Positions 58,960 through 64,000 of a DNA stretch of 64,000 nt are shown here, piece after piece. Numbering within the stretch: the first letter of the stretch is position 1; the number at the start of each line of letters is the position of its first letter. Origin of the DNA: Rhyacophila brunnea (taxonomy: Eukaryota; Arthropoda; Insecta; Trichoptera; Rhyacophilidae); assembly GCA_022495005.1 (NCBI GenBank), contig JAGYXB010000653.1, positions 1,922,001 through 1,986,000 on the forward strand. The letters run 5' to 3'. Under the pieces are notes generated by a model. The model saw only the letters and a program-made list of their open reading frames with translations. It had not been told where the DNA came from and did not search any database. Made by a program: the position numbers and the translations under genes.

Positions 58960-59504
58960 ATCTACACCCATCGCCGCCGATAGATTCATATCATTCAAAA
59001 AATCATATTTTGTTTTATTTATGAAAGGATTTAACTGAAGCTTTCATTTAAATGACGTAGGTACGCAGGCTGCGTACAAAAATATTTATTATAATATTCC
59101 ATGCCTATCACTGCCTGTCTGTTTCATATTGTGGTACTGTTTATATGAGTCAGATATCTAATTCTCTTCAACGAATAAATTGTTACGTGAATATACGGCG
59201 AATAAGACACATGTAAAGCTATTTCTGTATGCAAAATGCGAATTATGTCGCGTACTCGCATGATACCTACTAGTATGTAATTCTGGCAATGGCGGAAATA
59301 TTTTCGTTATCAGCACCGAACATAAAGCCGTGCGATAAGGTTCTTGCAACGGATTTAGACAATCATTACTGTGGCATAGTGCCTTGTGAGGCCTACGACA
59401 AACGTATTACTTCGTGCGTCGTACACCGTAGTTTTCTTATGATGTTTCTCAATACGACCATGTTACTTTTTTAAAAAATCGAATGTTGTACAAAGAATGA
59501 ATCG
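58960..59504. other. No supported gene
   Basis: ORFs of 63 (59158-59349, -) and 61 codons (59289-59474, +) overlap on opposite strands; neither has a domain. Confidence 0.35.
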
Positions 59505-59691
59505 TTTTTTTTTGTTTCTTTATTAAAAACACCACAACAGGCCGTTCTCGCCCAATAATAGTTGTAAAACTCCCAGGCTTGAGAAATTTACACATTAGAC
59601 TATCTAAATATATTTTGACCTCACTAGGAATCGAACCCAGAACTCCGTGATGGAAGGCCAGCGCCTTACGCACTGCACCACGAGAGCCGCC
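59505..59691 (-). mobile_element. SINE-1, best-preserved head
   Basis: On the minus strand GGCGGCTCTCGTGGTGCAGTGCG (A-box region), GGCGCTGGCC, GGGTTCGATTCC (perfect B box), GAGGTCAAAATATATTTAG, CTCAAGCCTGGGAG and GGCCTGTTGTGGTGTTTTT, ending in an A-rich tail. Its 3' end differs from the 41572 and 55330 copies, so SINE-1 has at least two 3' subtypes. Confidence 0.85.
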
Positions 59692-60013
59692 AAAATCAAC
59701 AATAAAAACCTAATTTTTTTAATATTCACTATCTCATTAACCTACATTTTTATTCAAATGAACGAATAACATGCAACATTTAAAAATAAAACCTTCTCTA
59801 TTGACTATACATCAATTTTCAAAACACATCGAAAACGTACCTATTACAAAATATTACGAATGGTAGAATGATGTAAAATTCTTTTGAATTTGATTACCAT
59901 CAAATAACACCGGTCCAAAGTGATTTCATCATGGCCACAGTGCCAGAATATTGTATCTTTATTCTACTTCAACTCTTGAATGTATTATTGATTAATTTAA
60001 TAAAACACAGCTT
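59692..60013. other. No supported gene
   Basis: AT-rich DNA; nothing recognised. Confidence 0.35.
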
Positions 60014-60084
60014 ACGTACTTATTTCACTTTTTAATAAATAAATCTGGACCGGCTTCGTCCACCTCAGAGGGACATTTTCAACT
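60014..60084 (+). mobile_element. Family J fragment (one arm)
   Basis: ACGTACTTATTTCACTTTTT, then CTGGACCGGCTTCGTCC and CAGAGGGACATTTTCAACT, match 39271-39339. The second arm of the hairpin is absent, so this is either a partial copy or the founder unit. Confidence 0.6.
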
Positions 60085-60819
60085 ATCCCTCATAATAATG
60101 ATATGCAATACCAGTTTAGTTACCGATGCACTCAATAATCATGACAACAATATATGCAATTAAATTTTTTTTTATCAAAATTCGTTAATATATGCAACCA
60201 TATTTATTTTTATTCTTAATTAATTTATACTATGACATTTTTTGCTATAATTTTTTTTTTTAATATAACTAAATATAAATTTATTTTGTTCTAAAATATA
60301 CAGCGTAGTTTACATTATAGACTTCAATTGAAATGGTTTTGAAAGTTTTCATAAATTCTTCTATTTTTGTAACCGAATATACAACCCATCCTCTGAACCA
60401 TAAACAATATTTTTATTAACACGTTTGTTTATAGAAATACTCAATCAAGCTTTCCTATGGTAAATGTAATATCCCACACTATGTTTAATGCTATAGGTAC
60501 TACAAAACTATGATGTGATAATCTGATAATTTATAATATCATGAAAGAATTAAAATGACTAATAATATCATAGTTTATCACAAATATTATCTCTCAAAAT
60601 AAGTCTCAAGATATTCGTACTTCCTATTATCTGTCATGTGTCCTTATTTTTAAGGATCTTGTCATCCACTGATTAGAACGACTCTGATACCGTCATCCTC
60701 ATCTCTTCATTTTATGACTTCATAGTCTTTACGTACAAAAAATACATTACATGAACATCATTATGTACACCTTTAAAAAAAATTAATATCGTTTAAAAAA
60801 TACATCCATCAAAAAAAAA
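60085..60819. other. No supported gene
   Basis: AT-rich DNA without an ORF above 60 codons. Confidence 0.35.
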
Positions 60820-60903
60820 TGGCAGACCATGTGAGGTTTGAACCTCGTATGTTTTCTCTGTCAATGTGACAGTATGCTCTTGTCTCTTAAACTACTGGTC
60901 GCC
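60820..60903 (-). repeat. tRNA-like sequence (SINE head or tRNA pseudogene)
   Basis: On the minus strand: A-box-like TAGTTTAAGAGA, a stem-loop CTGTCACATTGACAG and a perfect B box in GAGGTTCAAACCTC, over 84 bases. The acceptor ends (GGCGACC and GGTCTGCCA) pair only imperfectly and the residue before the candidate anticodon is A instead of U, so a working tRNA is unlikely. No second copy in the window. Confidence 0.45.
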
Positions 60904-62060
60904 TAGTATACATTTTTAATAAGAAGAATTTAACATTATTACATTGTGTGTATTGTATTGGATAAAAAATATAAAAATGTTGTTTAATTCTTTAATAACT
61001 CATAAGTCAAAAACATAACAATTAATTGGTATAATAAAAAGTGTTACGATCACTGAGTTGAGCATCCGAGTACCTAAGTACTCGAGCATTTTTTTGTGTA
61101 TTAGACTGTCACCCAACTTGTGAAGCCTCAAAATTATTCTGTGGCAGACAAATAAGAAGTTTGGGAAGCACATTTGCGGTGAATATGCTTCTGAAACTTT
61201 AATAATGATGACCAAGAAACAAACATCTCTTGGGAATAATGTCTCTCGTTTGACAATGGACCTCATTTGTGAAACAAAGTCGTAAGATTTAATGTTTTAT
61301 TCTCATTTTGCTGCGTGGTTAAGTAGATACATCAGAATAATATTCACTAACAAGCATTTTATATTAACTTTTCGGCTTATCGTTTTCCATCTATCTTAAG
61401 ATATTTTTATGACACGGAACTCATACTTTAATGATATTAAAGTGATTGTTTATTTTACGGTAAGTTAACTTATTATGCTTTTACTAAGTGCCATAGTCGC
61501 AAAACCATATTTTCAACTAGTCACTAATATTTTTGAAATAATTATTGTAATAAAGAAATCTGAATTTTCTTATATCTTATCTTCAGTTTTTCACTTGTTC
61601 TTGTATAATGCGTCCATCAAAATTCCCTCTATTATTTTAATGAGGCACCGTTAATCTTTTGTCTACTCTACTCAACTTGTTCTTCCTTTTTTATTATCTA
61701 GGGTAACCGTTTGTTTGTTCGTTATTTCTGCATATTTTTACGCAGCTATTTTTTAAAGTTTCTGAATTATCTTCTAATGTATTTTTAAATGTTTGTTTCT
61801 TATCTACCAATAATTAATTCAAATCTACATTTGCCAACTTAATACTTAATGGTATTACAAAAAAATACAAAATTTATGTATTACTTTACTTGACCATGAA
61901 AGTAGACATGGAACAAAATAATTAAAAAATATTTATATAATATATTATAAACATTTTATCACAGTTTTTTTACAATAAATGAAAAAAGCGATTCGCTTAA
62001 TCTATTAGATGCACGCTCTTTATTTAAACACACGTTCAACATGCACAGTGTGAATTTTTT
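60904..62060. other. No supported gene
   Basis: AT-rich DNA. An 88-codon ORF at 61000-61266 (-) has no recognisable domain. Confidence 0.4.
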
Positions 62061-62143
62061 AGATGCGGGACTGGAACCCATTATATACGGATATAGGTAA
62101 ATACGCCATAAAACTGGCGATCTGCTACTATTCCACCACTGGA
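62061..62143 (-). repeat. tRNA-like sequence
   Basis: On the minus strand CCAGTGGTGGAATAGTAGCAG (A-box-like) and GGGTTCCAGTCCCGC (T-arm-like, with an imperfect B box). No cloverleaf; probably a decayed tRNA-derived SINE head. Confidence 0.4.
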
Positions 62144-62665
62144 AAATATTTTTTTAGTCTTAAAATATTCACATTTTTTTATGTAGATTTTTTTTAGAAA
62201 TAATAAAATTAAACAAGAGGTATATATTATCATTTATTCTTTTCATCAGTTGGTACCTCATGACTGATGATTAAAAATGGAATACTTTTTCATTCCTCCC
62301 ACGCGTTTACTCTAGTCATAGATATCACGTAGATTCTGTATAAGGAAAACCTATGAAAGTTTTGATTTGTTTTGCCTATATAGTGAGATCTCTTTTCAAC
62401 CTTGTCCTGCATTCAATCGGACCAAATACCTTAAGATTTTCTATAAGTATTAAAATTGTAATAACATTTCCGTTCGTTTCATTACAACTCAAAAAATACT
62501 AGACAAATATCGATTAAACTTACACATTATAGATTACATTGTTGGTAGCAACTTAGCAGAATTTCTTCTTCTTCTGGTACAACTCTAAAGAAAAGGTCAG
62601 TATAAAATATTATTAATATTAGTAAATAACTCACATGCAATAACTCATCACAAGTAGGTAAAGTG
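62144..62665. other. No supported gene
   Basis: AT-rich DNA; a short CTT run at 62563-62574 (CTTCTTCTTCTG) could be the last trace of a GAA-tailed element. Confidence 0.35.
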
Positions 62666-62775
62666 GTTAAATAGCAGCAGTGTAGTGGTGTGGTGGGATG
62701 CGGGTAGAAGAGTGCATTTCTACTAACACCTACACGTTGTCAAATAACGCATTTACAATAATTAATGCGCGCCTA
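62666..62775 (+). repeat. Repeat F, copy 3
   Basis: TTAAATAGCAGCAGTGTAGTGGTGTGGTGGGATG, GAGTGCATTTCTACTAACACC, TACACGTTGTCAAATAACGC and AATTAATGCGCG align with 45722-45835 and, inverted, with 38370-38545. A 63-codon ORF (62698-62889) overlaps it and is probably incidental. Confidence 0.45.
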
Positions 62776-64000
62776 GATTCATTCATTGTATATCTCATTC
62801 TTTTAAAAAAGATTAATCAATATAATATTAATCTAATTATTCATTTATTGTATATATTTTACGCAGACAAAGTCGTGGTGTATCGCTAGTTTTTGAATAA
62901 TATTAAAACATACAAATGTTATTTACTACCGGTCACTGAGACCGCCAGCACCTAATAATATGTCAAAACATGCATTGTCCGAATTGCTAACTTTGGAAGA
63001 GTATTATTCCAAATTCGGCAGGTTTTGGTTAAAAGTTTTATTGTATCTTAAACCTTTCAAGAAGAGATGTTTTGATAGACGAGAAGATAAACGAGAAGTC
63101 TTACGAATTATAACACACCTTCACTGTTAATTTAGCTTGCCAAGCTTAATAAACGTCACTTTTCATATTTAAAAAAAAACTCGCAGCAAACTGCAGCAGC
63201 ATGACTTAACACTAAATTTCTGGCCACTGCAACATAACAGAGTGTCGAAATATTAATATGCATGAACGTTTACTTCTCACAAGGCAGCGAGCGCTCTGTT
63301 TACATTTTCGATAAGTACAAGTAGCACAACAGGGAAGACTATGCTGTATTTATAATATTGTGTCTACAGGGTTTACGTATATAATGTATTTTATAAAAGA
63401 AAAGACACATTATTTGTACTTTTGTTTTAACAAAACGTAATATGTATGTGTATTACTGGGAAAATGACAGGTATATATTATCTTAAATTTATTGGTTGTG
63501 TTTATATTTAGTATACAATACCATACTTTTTCTTCTTTATATTATAATAGTTACGACTAAATCCATTTTTTTTCACTTTTTCATGGTCTTAGACAATAAA
63601 ATTGCAAAGAATGTAGTGGCTATTATAACTTCTACCGATCATCATTTTGTCCCTATCTACAAGTGCCTACATATTTTGTTAGTATAAATTTTGAGGTTAA
63701 AACATAATGCCTATTTTTATTTAGCAGTGTTTTATATTCCAATATTCTTTTTTATATGCAGCCAATTAGCACTTTTCCACAGTATTAAGTACCTATATAT
63801 CTATATATCTCATTATCGGTGACCTTCGGGTCTATTCTATACACAAGCCTGCTTTCGGTCCGCTACGGCAGCTAAATAGGGTAGGTATAGGTAAGTATAG
63901 AATTATTACCACTTATTGTAACAATTATAATAAGTTAACCGTCTGAACTGTCTATTTTGGTCTATCTCGGTCTAAAACTTATCACAGAGAAGAGAGCTGC
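62776..64000. other. No supported gene
   Basis: AT-rich DNA to the window end; the 63-codon ORF at 63496-63687 (+) is a run of hydrophobic codons without a recognisable domain. Confidence 0.4.

Noticed and set aside
1..64000. CRISPR arrays, bacterial operons, rRNA genes, prophage or integrated viral genes
   Set aside because: No regularly spaced repeats, ribosome-binding-site-driven gene strings, conserved rRNA segments or viral structural or replicase motifs were seen; all long coding signals are LINE-derived.

Overview
The window is AT-rich (roughly 70-75% A+T) eukaryotic nuclear DNA with long gene-poor stretches and many decayed or short transposable elements. Everything recognisable is animal-type: tRNA-derived SINEs, non-LTR retrotransposon (LINE) 3' fragments, and small non-autonomous DNA transposons (hAT-type and others). 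This suggests an insect genome, plausibly hemipteran, but that is inference from composition and element types; the species cannot be named from the sequence. No prokaryotic, viral or organellar gene is visible.

No host protein gene can be supported with confidence. Host candidates are (i) a TATA box, short non-coding exon and consensus 5' splice site at 5385-5514 (+); (ii) a 60-codon ORF with a secretion-signal-like start at 44176-44358 (-), less AT-rich than its surroundings; and (iii) an unexplained 122-codon ORF at 28459-28827 (+). The window may be largely intronic or intergenic.

Layout. 0-3.2 kb: a terminal-inverted-repeat (TIR) element built on a repeated 14-bp motif, then two SINE-1 copies. 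3-14 kb: plain AT-rich DNA with the promoter/exon candidate, a GC-richer island (8.5-9.0 kb), a small LINE 3' end and a hairpin element. 14.4-14.8 kb: SINE-2 nested in SINE-1. 16.7-18 kb: a LINE fragment and a complete hAT MITE. 20.1 kb: first copy of a four-member ~440-bp repeat. 23.8-25.3 kb: a LINE 3' end with RNase H and a 27-nt poly(A) tail. 30-31 kb: SINE-2 and a TTAA-flanked mini-element. 34.8-38.5 kb: LINE fragments, including one with an open reverse-transcriptase C-terminus and a 9-bp target-site duplication (TSD), plus a second hAT MITE. 39-42 kb: a fold-back element, a long-TIR element and SINE-1 nested in SINE-2. 44.7-51.4 kb: three more copies of the ~440-bp repeat and a LINE with a 13-bp TSD. 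52-58.9 kb: another LINE end, a long-TIR element, SINE-1 followed by a hAT MITE sharing its TSD, a 5'-inverted LINE and a 0.77-kb TIR element. 59.5-64 kb: SINE-1, a fold-back relative, tRNA-like repeats and plain AT-rich DNA.

The genes do not form a pathway. What can be read is the order of insertion: two SINE families are nested in each other reciprocally, one SINE ends in the same GAA-rich tail as the LINEs, and several DNA elements keep perfect TSDs. Element-family names come from motifs and TSD lengths read by eye; none was checked against a repeat library.
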